Shown piece by piece: positions 43,201-51,862 of a DNA stretch of 64,000 bases; the stretch's first letter is position 1; each line of letters begins with the position of its first letter. The notes beneath the pieces were generated by a model. The model had not been told where the DNA came from. It ran no database searches and was given only the letters and a program-made list of their open reading frames with translations. The translations under genes were made by a program, and so were the position numbers. The stretch is from assembly GCA_036311565.1 (NCBI GenBank), contig JAXJPR010000054.1, positions 1-64,000 of the forward strand. Reading direction: 5' to 3'. This stretch comes from Fimousia sp036311565 (GTDB lineage Bacteria > Bacillota > Clostridia > Lachnospirales > Lachnospiraceae).

Positions 43201-45170
43201 AACAACAGTTAAAAATGAAGTATTTGAAAAGCTTATCAAATCAATATCCTAATATTGCGGATGCTTCCACAGAGGCAATTCATCTGCGTGCCTTGCTCAA
43301 TCTGCCAAAGGGAACAGAACATTTTGTTTCAGATCTTCATGGAGAATATGAATTATTTTTACATACACTGCGTACTGGTTCTGGTGCAGTAAAAGGAAAG
43401 ATCCAGGATGTATATGGAAATACTTTAACTGCAAAAGACAAAAGCAGTCTGGCATCGTTGATTTATTATCCAGAAGATAAATTAGCAAAGATAAAAGTAC
43501 AGTATGATGATAAAAAGGATCTGAATGATTGGTATAAAATTATGATTTATCGTATGATCGAAGTCTGCAAAGAATCTTTGAGCAAATATAGTCGTTCTAA
43601 ATTAAGAGAATCTCTTCCAAAATATTACCGAAGAATTTTGGAAGAACTTTTGAGTGAAAATAATCGCGTTGGAGATAAAAAAACATATTACGAAGAATTA
43701 GTAGATAGTATTATTCATTTAGGGCAGGCAGATAAATATATTATTTCTCTTTCTTACCTAATTCAGAGGCTTTGTATCGAGCATCTACATGTAATTGGAG
43801 ATGTGTTTGACCGTGGACCAGGAGCCCATATTATTATGGATGAATTAATGAAATATCATTCTGTCGATTTTCAATGGGGAAATCATGATGTTGTCTGGAT
43901 GGGTGCAGCCTCTGGACACTTGGCATGTATTGCCAATGTAATTCGTTTATCAGCAAGGTATAATAATTTACAATGTATTGAAGAAGGGTATGGTATTAAT
44001 TTGATACCATTGCTCCATTTTGCCATAGATGTATATAAAGATGATCCATGTACTTGTTTTACAATTGATACAAAAAATGGAGATATTGAATCGGATGAAT
44101 TGGAATTAAACATGAAGATGCATAAAGCAATTGCAGTGATTCAGTTTAAATTAGAAGGCCAGATTATTATGAAACGGCCAGATTTTAAAATGAATGACCG
44201 ATTATTGCTGGATAAAATTGATTATGAAAGAGGAACGATCAATATTCAAGGGAGAACCTATAAATTACTGGATCATCATTTTCCGACCATTGATCCAGAA
44301 CGTCCATATGAATTGACAGAACAAGAAGAGGCATTGATGGAAAGACTAAAATATAGTTTTAAAAATTGCCATAAGCTTCAGAAACATATACGGTTTCTAT
44401 TGTCAAAAGGAGGTTTGTATCTGGTCTACAATAATAATTTGCTTTTTCACGGATGTGTACCATTAAATGAAGATGGAACTTTTCGTGAAGTAGAATTGAA
44501 CGGAATGAAATATTCTGGAAGAAATTTATATGATGTATTAGAATATTATGCAAGAAAAGGATTTCATCGTCAGAAAGATGATTCTGAATATTACTATGGA
44601 AGAGATATTTTATGGTATATCTGGTCTAATGAAAATTCGCCTCTTTATGGAAAAGAAAAAATGGCAACTTTTGAACGATATTTTATTAGTGAACAGGCTT
44701 TGCATGAAGAGAAAAAAGATTTTTATTATCAGTTAATCGAAGAAGATGAAGTGGTTACAAGAATTTTGAAAGATTTTGGATTGAAATCTCTGGATGCAAA
44801 GATCATCAATGGTCATATGCCCGTAAAAAAAGGAGAATCTCCAATGAAATGCCATGGGCGTGCACTGATCATCGATGGGGGTTTTTCAAAGGCGTATCAT
44901 AGTACAACTGGAATTGCCGGATATACTCTAGTCTTTAATTCTAATGAATTAAAATTAATTGCGCATGAAGAATTTGTTTCCAAAGAATATGCAGTAGAAC
45001 ATGAAACAGATATTCATTCAGAAATTATCGTAGCAGATTATCGATCTAACCGTAAACGTAAAAAAATTTCTGACACAGACAAAGGAAAAGGAATTCAGGA
45101 AAAAATCAAGGATTTAGAATTACTGATAGATGCATATCATTCTGGTATGTTGGAAGAGGAATATGAATAG
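43197..45170 (+). CDS. fbp: Fructose-1,6-bisphosphatase, class III
   Basis: The 657-residue enzyme belongs to the Firmicute-specific large FBPase class (Bacillus Fbp type). Motifs: FVSDLHGEYELFLHTL, LHVIGDVFDRGPGAH, QWGNHDVVWMGAASGH, a metallophosphatase-like core, and late INGHMPVKKGESP. It dephosphorylates fructose 1,6-bisphosphate for gluconeogenesis. AAGGAG precedes the ATG and the start overlaps the stop of the coiled-coil gene, so translation is coupled. Confidence 0.95.
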   Translation: MKQQLKMKYLKSLSNQYPNIADASTEAIHLRALLNLPKGTEHFVSDLHGEYELFLHTLRTGSGAVKGKIQDVYGNTLTAKDKSSLASLIYYPEDKLAKIKVQYDDKKDLNDWYKIMIYRMIEVCKESLSKYSRSKLRESLPKYYRRILEELLSENNRVGDKKTYYEELVDSIIHLGQADKYIISLSYLIQRLCIEHLHVIGDVFDRGPGAHIIMDELMKYHSVDFQWGNHDVVWMGAASGHLACIANVIRLSARYNNLQCIEEGYGINLIPLLHFAIDVYKDDPCTCFTIDTKNGDIESDELELNMKMHKAIAVIQFKLEGQIIMKRPDFKMNDRLLLDKIDYERGTINIQGRTYKLLDHHFPTIDPERPYELTEQEEALMERLKYSFKNCHKLQKHIRFLLSKGGLYLVYNNNLLFHGCVPLNEDGTFREVELNGMKYSGRNLYDVLEYYARKGFHRQKDDSEYYYGRDILWYIWSNENSPLYGKEKMATFERYFISEQALHEEKKDFYYQLIEEDEVVTRILKDFGLKSLDAKIINGHMPVKKGESPMKCHGRALIIDGGFSKAYHSTTGIAGYTLVFNSNELKLIAHEEFVSKEYAVEHETDIHSEIIVADYRSNRKRKKISDTDKGKGIQEKIKDLELLIDAYHSGMLEEEYE

Positions 45171-45189
45171 AAAATTATAGTAAAAAAGG

Positions 45190-45226
45190 AGCTGGACAAA
45201 AGATAAAGTTGTCCAGCTGTTTTTTT
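45190..45226. terminator. Terminator between fbp and rrf2-type gene
   Basis: AGCTGGACAA (45190-45199) and TTGTCCAGCT (45209-45218), perfect arms followed by a T-tract; A-rich on the other side, so partly bidirectional. Confidence 0.88.
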
Positions 45227-45229
45227 GAT

Positions 45230-45664
45230 TTAATGGCTTTGTTTCAGATAGTACTTATCAACGAGATCTTTTAACGTAATAGAATCAACTACCTGATTGA
45301 TTGCATCTCTCATTTGTGCCCATATGTCAAAAGTGATACAGCAATCAATCCGGTCACAGCCAGGATTCTCTCCATCTTCATCAACACATGCTACTGGTGC
45401 TAAGCTTCCTTCTGTTAGTCGAAGAATCATACCAACCGTATAATTTTCGGGAGAAGATGCAAGACGATAACCTCCTTGTGCACCTCGTACACTTTTTACG
45501 TATCCAGCACGGCTAATAGGAGTAATGATCTGTTCTAAATATTTAATCGAAATGTTTTGCTTTTCTGCTACGGATTTTAAAGTAAGATTGATGCCTTCGT
45601 CATAATGAAGTGCTAATTCCAGCATCAGGCGAAGGGCATAACGTCCTCTTGTTGAAACTTTCAT
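45230..45664 (-). CDS. Rrf2-family transcriptional regulator (IscR/CymR-like)
   Basis: The 144-residue winged-helix regulator begins MKVSTRGRYALRLMLELA, the Rrf2 signature. It keeps a cysteine group, ACVDEDGENPGCDRIDCC (about 91-108), able to hold an Fe-S cluster, which favours an IscR-like sensor over CymR. No isc or cys genes are adjacent. A palindrome overlaps its own -10. AAGGAGG precedes the ATG. Confidence 0.9.
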   Translation of the reverse strand: MKVSTRGRYALRLMLELALHYDEGINLTLKSVAEKQNISIKYLEQIITPISRAGYVKSVRGAQGGYRLASSPENYTVGMILRLTEGSLAPVACVDEDGENPGCDRIDCCITFDIWAQMRDAINQVVDSITLKDLVDKYYLKQSH

Positions 45665-45691
45665 CTATGTGCCTCCTTTTTGTATGTTATA

Positions 45692-45720
45692 ATAATACCA
45701 TAGGTATAGTAGGAATTCAA
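45692..45720 (-). promoter_or_regulatory. Promoter and candidate autoregulatory palindrome of Rrf2 gene
   Basis: Minus strand TTGAAT (45720-45715), 17-nt spacer, TATTAT (45697-45692). The palindrome ATACC-ATA-GGTAT (45695-45707, top strand) overlaps the -10, a common layout for Rrf2 autorepression. Confidence 0.55.
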
Positions 45721-45764
45721 ATGTTTCTTTCTTTGATGTTTTTGTGAAAAAAGTCCAAAACAAC

Positions 45765-45793
45765 TGTACAAAAACAATTTAATGATGTATAAT
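45765..45793 (+). promoter_or_regulatory. Promoter of cytidylate-kinase-like gene
   Basis: TGTACA (45765-45770), 17-nt spacer, TATAAT (45788-45793); the -35 is weak. Confidence 0.5.
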
Positions 45794-45822
45794 ATTAACA
45801 ATAGATGAATGGAGGTGTTCTT

Positions 45823-46467
45823 ATGAGCAATAATAATATGATCATCACAATCGATCGTCAGTATGGAAGCGGTGGACACATAATTGGAAAAAAATTAGCG
45901 GAAGACTTACGAATTCCTTTTTATGACAGTGAATTATTGAAAGAGGCAGCAAAAGAAAGTGGTATTTGTGAAGAGATTTTTGAAAGCTTTGATGAAAAAC
46001 CTACCTCCAGTTTTTTATATTCGCTGGTAATGGATCCATTTTCATTGGGATATAATAATAATTCCTTTGATATGCCGATTAATTACAAAGTGTTTTTAGC
46101 ATCTTTTGACACTATTAAAACACTTGCAAATAAAGGTCCTTGTGTATTTGTAGGGCGTTGTGCCGATTATGCATTAAGTGATTTGAATCTTCCATTCTTG
46201 AGTGTATACGTAAAAGCTCCGTTAGAATCTCGAATGAAACGAGCACAGGAAGTTTATGGTGTTCCAGAAAATAAATGCAAAGAAGTATTAACAAAAAAAG
46301 ATAAAGAACGTGCTAATTATTACAATTATTACACTTCCAATCGTTGGGGGGATGCAAAAAGTTATGATTTATGTTTAGATAGTAGCAAATATGGTATCCA
46401 TGGAAGTGTAGATTTAATTCGATATGCGGCTGATTTAAAAATGAAACGGTTACAACAAAAAAAATAA
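45823..46467 (+). CDS. Cytidylate kinase-like family protein
   Basis: The 214-residue protein has the P-loop-like IDRQYGSGGHIIGKKLAEDLRIPFYD and GRCADYAL, typical of the cytidylate-kinase-like family found widely in Lachnospiraceae. It differs from canonical Cmk, whose gene is usually next to ispH and rpsA. Substrate unproven. Start ATG 45823 follows GGAGGTG; the earlier ATG at 45805 precedes that site. Confidence 0.85.
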   Translation: MSNNNMIITIDRQYGSGGHIIGKKLAEDLRIPFYDSELLKEAAKESGICEEIFESFDEKPTSSFLYSLVMDPFSLGYNNNSFDMPINYKVFLASFDTIKTLANKGPCVFVGRCADYALSDLNLPFLSVYVKAPLESRMKRAQEVYGVPENKCKEVLTKKDKERANYYNYYTSNRWGDAKSYDLCLDSSKYGIHGSVDLIRYAADLKMKRLQQKK

Positions 46468-46483
46468 TCAGCAGCGATTAGAT

Positions 46484-46511
46484 AGCAGGAGCAGAAGTGC
46501 TCCTGCTTTTT
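46484..46511 (+). terminator. Rho-independent terminator
   Basis: AGCAGGAGCA (46484-46493), GAAG loop, TGCTCCTGCT (46498-46507), T-tract. Confidence 0.9.
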
Positions 46512-46530
46512 AACATTATGGAGAAAATTA

Positions 46531-47601
46531 TTATGATTGGGAATGTTTTTCTCTAAGTATGACTTTATTAGCTGCATAACGGCGTTTTTGGTCAGACATG
46601 GCTGCATAATGTTTTCTTGTAGTATTTACATCGCTATGGCCTAAAACTTCCGCTACCAGATATATGTCATCTGTTTCCTGGTATAAAGAAGTACCATAGG
46701 TGCTTCTAAGTTTATGAGGCGTAATTTTTTTTAATGGTGTAATTTCTTTGGCATATTTTTTAACAAGATTTTGTACGGCCTGAACTCCGATTCTCTTTTT
46801 TTGAATAGAGTAGAAGAGGGCGTGTTCATGACCTGGAAGTGGTATAATATTTTTTCGTTCAGTATCAATATATTGTCTTAGAGCATATTCCACTTCATCG
46901 CCAAAATATACTATCATTTCTTTATCCCCTTTTCGAATTAGATGAAGTCCGTTATTTTTAAAATCTACATCACTTAAATCTAGACCAACTAGTTCTGATA
47001 CACGGATTCCGGTTCCGAGAAGCAGTGTGACAATGGCAAAATCCCGAATTTTTGTCTTTTCATAGTAAGCTTTTCGCTGGCCAGTTAATCCCTCACCACC
47101 CTGCTCAATATAATCCAGTAAACTTGCAATTTCATCCGGTTCCAGGCGGATGATATTTTTCTCATGAATTTTAGGCATATCAATGAGAAGTGTTGGATTG
47201 GTATGAATAATCTGTCGTTTATAAAAATAAGCGTAAAAGCTTCGAAGTGATGACATTTTTCGATAGATGCCGCGTTCGGTATTTGTCATTTGTTTATCTG
47301 GAGCATCATAGACTTTTAGATATTCCATATATTCCTCTAAGTCAACCGATTGCACCAAATCCAGGTCAGAAGGGCGAAAATCCTCTATTTTACGGTTTTT
47401 ATAAGATGGATTACTGTCTAATAAGAAAGTGAAAAAAACACGAATATCATAGGCATATGCAATTCTGGTACGTACAGAGGTCGTTGGTTCAATGGCACGA
47501 AAATATTCTTTTGCAAATGCCGGAAGAGTAGATAATAATTCCCGAACTTTCAAAGTATCTTCAACATATTTTTTTTCATGGTAAGTAGTAGTATCTTTCA
47601 T
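46531..47601 (-). CDS. Tyrosine recombinase (XerC/XerD-like)
   Basis: The 356-residue recombinase has an N-terminal SAM-like DNA-binding domain (about 25-150) and the catalytic domain with all key residues: Arg in GTGIRVSELVGLDLSD, His-x-x-Arg in TPHKLRSTYGT, His in VLGHSDVNTT and Tyr in RKHYAA. It is longer than typical XerC/D (about 300). It could be a chromosome-dimer resolvase homologue or a stand-alone integrase; no element ends are seen around it. The start chosen (MKDTTTY) follows GGAAAGGA. It has a structured leader with a terminator. Confidence 0.88.
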   Translation of the reverse strand: MKDTTTYHEKKYVEDTLKVRELLSTLPAFAKEYFRAIEPTTSVRTRIAYAYDIRVFFTFLLDSNPSYKNRKIEDFRPSDLDLVQSVDLEEYMEYLKVYDAPDKQMTNTERGIYRKMSSLRSFYAYFYKRQIIHTNPTLLIDMPKIHEKNIIRLEPDEIASLLDYIEQGGEGLTGQRKAYYEKTKIRDFAIVTLLLGTGIRVSELVGLDLSDVDFKNNGLHLIRKGDKEMIVYFGDEVEYALRQYIDTERKNIIPLPGHEHALFYSIQKKRIGVQAVQNLVKKYAKEITPLKKITPHKLRSTYGTSLYQETDDIYLVAEVLGHSDVNTTRKHYAAMSDQKRRYAANKVILREKHSQS

Positions 47602-47660
47602 GATAAATATTCCTTTCCAATTAAAATAATGAACTAAATAAATATAAGTCAATAAGTAAT

Positions 47661-47744
47661 GAAAAATAAGAGAGTAGCCGCTCTCTTTATCAATCTATAG
47701 TTTAAATCGGTATTTCGCGTATAGATTGAACTATAACTATTATA
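47661..47744 (-). promoter_or_regulatory. Leader with inverted repeats and terminator before recombinase gene
   Basis: On the minus strand: TTGTGT (47767-47762), 17-nt spacer, TATAAT (47744-47739). Nested repeats then follow (AACTAT 47729-47734 with ATAGTT 47697-47702; CAATCTATA 47691-47699 with TATAGATTG 47720-47728). Last is a terminator, AAGAGAG (47687-47681), loop, CTCTCTT (47674-47668), A, T5. The gene starts 60 nt further on. This is the layout of an attenuator, or an operator followed by a leader terminator. I do not recognise a known riboswitch class in it. Confidence 0.55.
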
Positions 47745-47776
47745 CTACTCTTGAAGAAAAAACACAATCCTTTCTA

Positions 47777-47815
47777 TAAAAAAATCCTACAAAATCTATA
47801 GCAGATCTGCAGGAC
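47777..47815 (-). terminator. Terminator of ttcA
   Basis: Minus strand TCCTGCA (47814-47808) pairs with TGTAGGA (47791-47785) with a G-U, followed by T7. Confidence 0.6.
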
Positions 47816-47836
47816 TTTATAATAATGATGAGGTAT

Positions 47837-48595
47837 CTAATTCTTCTTTTTTGTTTTGGTTCGAAGTCTAGGCTCTGGTCTTGGAGGCCATCCTTTTAAA
47901 TCTCCGTTAACAATGGCGCGAAACATCCGATCACGGGTACCGGGATGATCATGATTTAGTTGTTTTACTAGATCTTTGGCATATTCCCGCTTAGTATAGC
48001 CATCCATTGGACAAGGACTTTTTGCTACTGGTAATTCCATTTTATTCTTGAATCCAATAATATCTGCTTCATCTACATATAACAATGGACGTATTACCGT
48101 TAAATCCATTCTATCCAAATAGGTAACTGGTGAAAATGAATGGATTCTTCCTTCGAATATTAAAGATAATAATAATGTTTCTACTACATCATCTTTATGA
48201 TGACCATATGCTACTTTATTGCAGCCTAACTCCTTTATTTTTTCATTTAACGCACCTTTTCTCATTTTTGCACAGAGAGAACATGGATTCGTCTCTTTCC
48301 TCTGGTCAAAAACAATATCTGCAATATCAGTTTTAACGACTACATATTCCACTTTTAGTGATTTGCATAGTTCTTCTATTTTTTGCAGATCGAAATTACC
48401 CCAGCCTAAATCTACGGTTATTGCAATGATATTAAAATGATGCGGATAAAAGATTCTTAAATGAGCCAATGCATAGAGTAAAGACAGGCTATCTTTACCC
48501 CCAGAGATTCCAATGGCGATTTTATCACCTTCTTGAATCATATGATAATCATCTACGGCTTTTCTTGTATAACTTAATAACTGCTGTAATTTCAT
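47837..48595 (-). CDS. ttcA: tRNA 2-thiocytidine synthetase TtcA-like
   Basis: The 252-residue PP-loop ATPase has ISGGKDSLSLLYAL (about 30-43), the CxxC pair in NPCSLCAKMRKG, YGHHKDDVVETLL and a third Cys in SPCPMDG. This is the TtcA set that holds a 4Fe-4S cluster and thiolates C32 of tRNA. The start MKLQQLL follows GAGGAG; a longer frame to 48673 is not supported. The C-terminus ends in a basic tail. Confidence 0.88.
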   Translation of the reverse strand: MKLQQLLSYTRKAVDDYHMIQEGDKIAIGISGGKDSLSLLYALAHLRIFYPHHFNIIAITVDLGWGNFDLQKIEELCKSLKVEYVVVKTDIADIVFDQRKETNPCSLCAKMRKGALNEKIKELGCNKVAYGHHKDDVVETLLLSLIFEGRIHSFSPVTYLDRMDLTVIRPLLYVDEADIIGFKNKMELPVAKSPCPMDGYTKREYAKDLVKQLNHDHPGTRDRMFRAIVNGDLKGWPPRPEPRLRTKTKKKN

Positions 48596-48712
48596 ACTGC
48601 TTCTACTCCTCTTATATTTATTATTTATAAAATAATTATCTGACATATATATTTTTTTATTATAGCATAGCACTAGGGATCACAGCAATATATTTCCCTT
48701 GATTATTAAAGA

Positions 48713-48741
48713 AATAAAAAAGGCAGTCAAATGACTGCCTT
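48713..48741 (-). terminator. Terminator of ilvC
   Basis: AAGGCAGTCA (48720-48729) and TGACTGCCTT (48732-48741); on the minus strand a T-rich tract follows. Confidence 0.85.
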
Positions 48742-48761
48742 CCTTATGTACGTAAAGCAAA

Positions 48762-49781
48762 TTAGTTATTGATTAATTTGTCTTCTTCGTTATTCCAGCT
48801 GTAAAGTTTTCTGATTTCTTCTCCAACTTTTTCACTTGGATGTTCAGCTGCTAATTTTCTCATAGCGCGGAAGTGAGCCTGTCCACCAGCATCAGACATA
48901 TCTAATAAGAAATCTTTTGCAAATGTACCATCCTGGATATCGGATAAGACTTTCTTCATAGCTTTTTTAGTATCTTCTGTGATGATTTTTGGTCCTGTGA
49001 TGTAATCACCATATTCAGCTGTATTAGAGATAGAATATCTCATTCCAGCAAAACCAGACTGATAAATTAAGTCAACGATTAATTTCATTTCGTGGATACA
49101 TTCAAAGTATGCATTTCTTTCGTCATATCCAGCTTCTACTAAAGTTTCGAAACCAGCCTGCATTAATGCACAAACACCACCACAAAGTACTGCCTGTTCT
49201 CCGAAAAGGTCTGTTTCTGTTTCTGTTCTAAATGTAGTTTCAAGAACACCAGCTCTTGCACCACCGATTGCTAAAGCATATGCTAAAGCGATATCTAAAG
49301 CTTTACCAGTTTCATCTCTTTCCACAGCTACTAAACAAGGAACGCCTTTTCCTTCTAAGTATTCGCTTCTTACTGTATGTCCAGGTCCTTTAGGAGCGAT
49401 CATAGTTACGTCAACTCCTTTAGGAGGATTGATTAAACCAAAGTGTACGTTGAATCCATGAGCAAACATTAACATATTTCCTTCTTCTAAGTTTGGTTCA
49501 ATAGATTCTTTGTATAAAGCCTGCTGTTTTTCATCGTTAATAAGAATCATGATGATGTCGGCTTTTTTAGCTGCTTCAGCTGCTGTATAAACTTCAAATC
49601 CCTGAGCTTCTGCTTTTGCCCAAGATTTACTTCCTTCATATAAACCAATAATAACGTTACATCCGGATTCTTTCGCATTTAAAGCATGAGCATGTCCCTG
49701 GCTACCATAACCAATGACAGCAATTGTTTTACCATCTAACATTGATAAGTTACAATCTTCTTGATAATAAATATTTGCCAT
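48762..49781 (-). CDS. ilvC: Ketol-acid reductoisomerase
   Basis: The 339-residue class I enzyme has the NADPH motif IAVIGYGSQGHAHALNAKESG, MIAPKGPGHTVRSEY, and metal-binding DLFGEQAVLCGG and ECIHEMKLIVDLIYQ. It makes dihydroxy-acids in valine and isoleucine synthesis. The start MANIYYQ follows GGAGGAAGAGAAA. It follows ilvN on the same strand after 92 nt. Confidence 0.97.
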   Translation of the reverse strand: MANIYYQEDCNLSMLDGKTIAVIGYGSQGHAHALNAKESGCNVIIGLYEGSKSWAKAEAQGFEVYTAAEAAKKADIIMILINDEKQQALYKESIEPNLEEGNMLMFAHGFNVHFGLINPPKGVDVTMIAPKGPGHTVRSEYLEGKGVPCLVAVERDETGKALDIALAYALAIGGARAGVLETTFRTETETDLFGEQAVLCGGVCALMQAGFETLVEAGYDERNAYFECIHEMKLIVDLIYQSGFAGMRYSISNTAEYGDYITGPKIITEDTKKAMKKVLSDIQDGTFAKDFLLDMSDAGGQAHFRAMRKLAAEHPSEKVGEEIRKLYSWNNEEDKLINN

Positions 49782-49873
49782 TTTCTCTTCCTCCATTTTT
49801 ATGAAATAATTATATATTAGGCTAAAATTTGGCAGATTTTAACCAGTAAAATCAGGGCATGAGACCCCAAGTA

Positions 49874-50371
49874 TTACTCAATTGTTGCGATATTCTTACC
49901 ACGGCCTAATCCTGTCAGACCAGTACGAACCATTTCTAAGATATCAAATCCATCCAATAAACTAATAAATGCCTGAATTTTATTCACATTACCGGTTAAT
50001 TCAATAATTAATGAATTTTTGCTGACATCTACAATCTTAGCACGGAAAATATCTGCGATTGCAATAATTTCCTGCTTTTCTTTTTTATCAGCTTTTACTT
50101 TAACTAATACTAATTCTCTACAGACAGAATTACCATCTTCTAACTGCATAATTTTTACAACATCTTCTAACTTCTGAAGTTGTTTACGAATCTGCTCTAA
50201 TATAATATCATCACCTGTTGCAACAACGGTAATTCTAGTATATTTTGGATTCTGTGTTACACCAGCTGCAATACTATCGATATTATATCCGCGGCGGGTA
50301 AATAATCCAGCCACACGGCTTAATACACCTGGCGTGTTATCTACTAATAATGATAAAACAATTTGTTTCAT
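49874..50371 (-). CDS. ilvN: Acetolactate synthase small (regulatory) subunit
   Basis: The 165-residue protein has an N-terminal ACT domain (LLVDNTPGVLSRVAGLFTRRGYNIDSIAAG) and the C-terminal small-subunit domain. It confers valine feedback and activates the catalytic subunit. The catalytic subunit gene is not in this window, which is unusual because the two are normally adjacent. Promoter and AAAGGGG site lie just upstream. Confidence 0.94.
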   Translation of the reverse strand: MKQIVLSLLVDNTPGVLSRVAGLFTRRGYNIDSIAAGVTQNPKYTRITVVATGDDIILEQIRKQLQKLEDVVKIMQLEDGNSVCRELVLVKVKADKKEKQEIIAIADIFRAKIVDVSKNSLIIELTGNVNKIQAFISLLDGFDILEMVRTGLTGLGRGKNIATIE

Positions 50372-50399
50372 AAGCGTTCCCCTTTACATAGATGTACAT

Positions 50400-50428
50400 A
50401 TTTTAACAATTGGTTTTCCTATTGTCAA
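50400..50428 (-). promoter_or_regulatory. Promoter of ilvN(-ilvC)
   Basis: Minus strand TTGACA (50428-50423), 17-nt spacer, TAAAAT (50405-50400). The short leader leaves no room for a T-box or leader peptide. Confidence 0.75.
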
Positions 50429-50482
50429 GTTTTCCAATAGAATCCATGTTATAAGAACATAAAAGGATAGTTCATAATAACA

Positions 50483-50517
50483 GGATAACTCAGTCAGGAA
50501 AACTTCCCAACTGAGTT
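50483..50517 (-). terminator. Hairpin after LCP gene
   Basis: ATAACTCAGT (50483-50492) pairs with ACTGAGTTAT (about 50508-50517), extended inside by partial pairing. No clear T-tract follows on the minus strand, so terminator function is probable only from position. Confidence 0.5.
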
Positions 50518-50523
50518 ATATTT

Positions 50524-51768
50524 TTAATTATCATTTTCATCAACAGAAGATTCTGCTGTTGTAGGAGCTTCTGTTGCAGGAGCCGCCGTTGTTGGGGCTG
50601 CTGTTGTAGGAGCTTCTGTTGCAGGTTCTGCCGTTGTTGGCTCTTCTGTATCTTCTCTTTGCGTTGTTGTTTCTGTGCTTTGAACTGGTTCCGAAGCAGA
50701 AGTGTTCGTTGCTTCTGTCGCAGTATCATAGATATTTGAATCTTCATTATAAGAAGAACTTGTAGAACTTCCATCGCTGGCTGGTTCTTCAATCTCACCA
50801 AAATCCTTCGAATAATCAACATCATCATCACCAATGTCAAAAATAAATTTTTGAAGTACTGCTTTATTGGCTTCTAAATTAATTATGAATACGAACATAC
50901 CATTTCTTCTACCCATTAAGTATGTTCCTTCATAAGGAACACGTAATGATTCGATTTTATTTAATTCGAATTTCATTACAACTTTTACAAGTTTTTTAAT
51001 TGTTGTTGCATCCAAATCTGTTGATACATCACTCATCAGACTTGTTGCAATACTGAGAATTGTAGAGAGATTTTGATCTTTTACTTTATCTAAGATTGAT
51101 TGAAGCACTGCCTGCTGTCTCAAACAGCGTCCAAACTCACCATCACCATATTCTGGATGAGCTACTTTACGGATTCTGGAATATGCCAGTGCCTGATAAC
51201 CATTTAGCGTTTGTTTTCCGGCTTTTAAATTTCTGTATTCTGCTTTTGCAATAAATTTTGTTGTATTCAGATATTCTGCTTCTTCTTCTGTAACATCGAT
51301 TTCTACTCCACCAATTTTATCAATTACCTTTCGGAAGGAACTGAAATCAACAATAACATAACCGTCTAATTTAATATCAAAGTTTGTAGTAACCGTATCT
51401 GCTAATAATTCTACTCCTCCATATGCATAAGAAGAATTAAATTTATCCATACCATGTCCTGGTATATCAACATACATATCACGCATCAGTGAAGTAACTT
51501 TAACTTTCTTTTCTTTCATATCGATTGTAGCAATCATAGTTGAATCAGAACGGCCTCTGGCAGATTCATCGGAACGTCTGTCAGAACCAACTACCAAAAT
51601 ATTAATAATATCTTCATCATAAACGCCATCATCATTATCGATGTCAACATCATTACTTTCTTTAAAAAATGCCATTACAGCATCGTAATACCCCCAGGCA
51701 GCACTACCACCAATTGTAAGAATTAATACAACTGTAAAAACCACCCTCAATATAATTTTTTTCTTCAT
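50524..51768 (-). CDS. LytR-CpsA-Psr (LCP) family cell-wall polymer ligase
   Basis: The 414-residue protein has an N-terminal membrane anchor (about 6-27) and an LCP domain (about 55-290) with the conserved ILVVGSDRR, GRSDSTMIATID, SLMRDMYVDIPGHGMDKFNSSYAYGG and ALAYSRIRK. LCP enzymes transfer wall polymers to peptidoglycan. The tail (about 340-414) is a Thr/Glu/Ala/Pro repeat region (TTAEPATEAPTTAAP), probably an extended, unstructured wall-spanning segment. AAGGAGG precedes the ATG. Confidence 0.92.
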   Translation of the reverse strand: MKKKIILRVVFTVVLILTIGGSAAWGYYDAVMAFFKESNDVDIDNDDGVYDEDIINILVVGSDRRSDESARGRSDSTMIATIDMKEKKVKVTSLMRDMYVDIPGHGMDKFNSSYAYGGVELLADTVTTNFDIKLDGYVIVDFSSFRKVIDKIGGVEIDVTEEEAEYLNTTKFIAKAEYRNLKAGKQTLNGYQALAYSRIRKVAHPEYGDGEFGRCLRQQAVLQSILDKVKDQNLSTILSIATSLMSDVSTDLDATTIKKLVKVVMKFELNKIESLRVPYEGTYLMGRRNGMFVFIINLEANKAVLQKFIFDIGDDDVDYSKDFGEIEEPASDGSSTSSSYNEDSNIYDTATEATNTSASEPVQSTETTTQREDTEEPTTAEPATEAPTTAAPTTAAPATEAPTTAESSVDENDN

Positions 51769-51862
51769 AACGTCCTCCTTAAAGTATGCATAATATTAGA
51801 CTATACCACATTTCAACAATATGCAACACTTTTTTCGATTAGTTTTTACAATTAACGAAATC

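Noticed and set aside
47691..47734. Inverted repeat considered as a dif/Xer recombination site
   Set aside because: Arms are separated by about 20 nt rather than 6-8, and the sequence does not resemble the Firmicute dif consensus; a leader or operator role fits better.
50490..50840. 116-codon minus-strand frame rich in Gln/Leu/Lys
   Set aside because: It is an alternate frame of the Thr/Ala/Pro repeat tail of the LCP gene.
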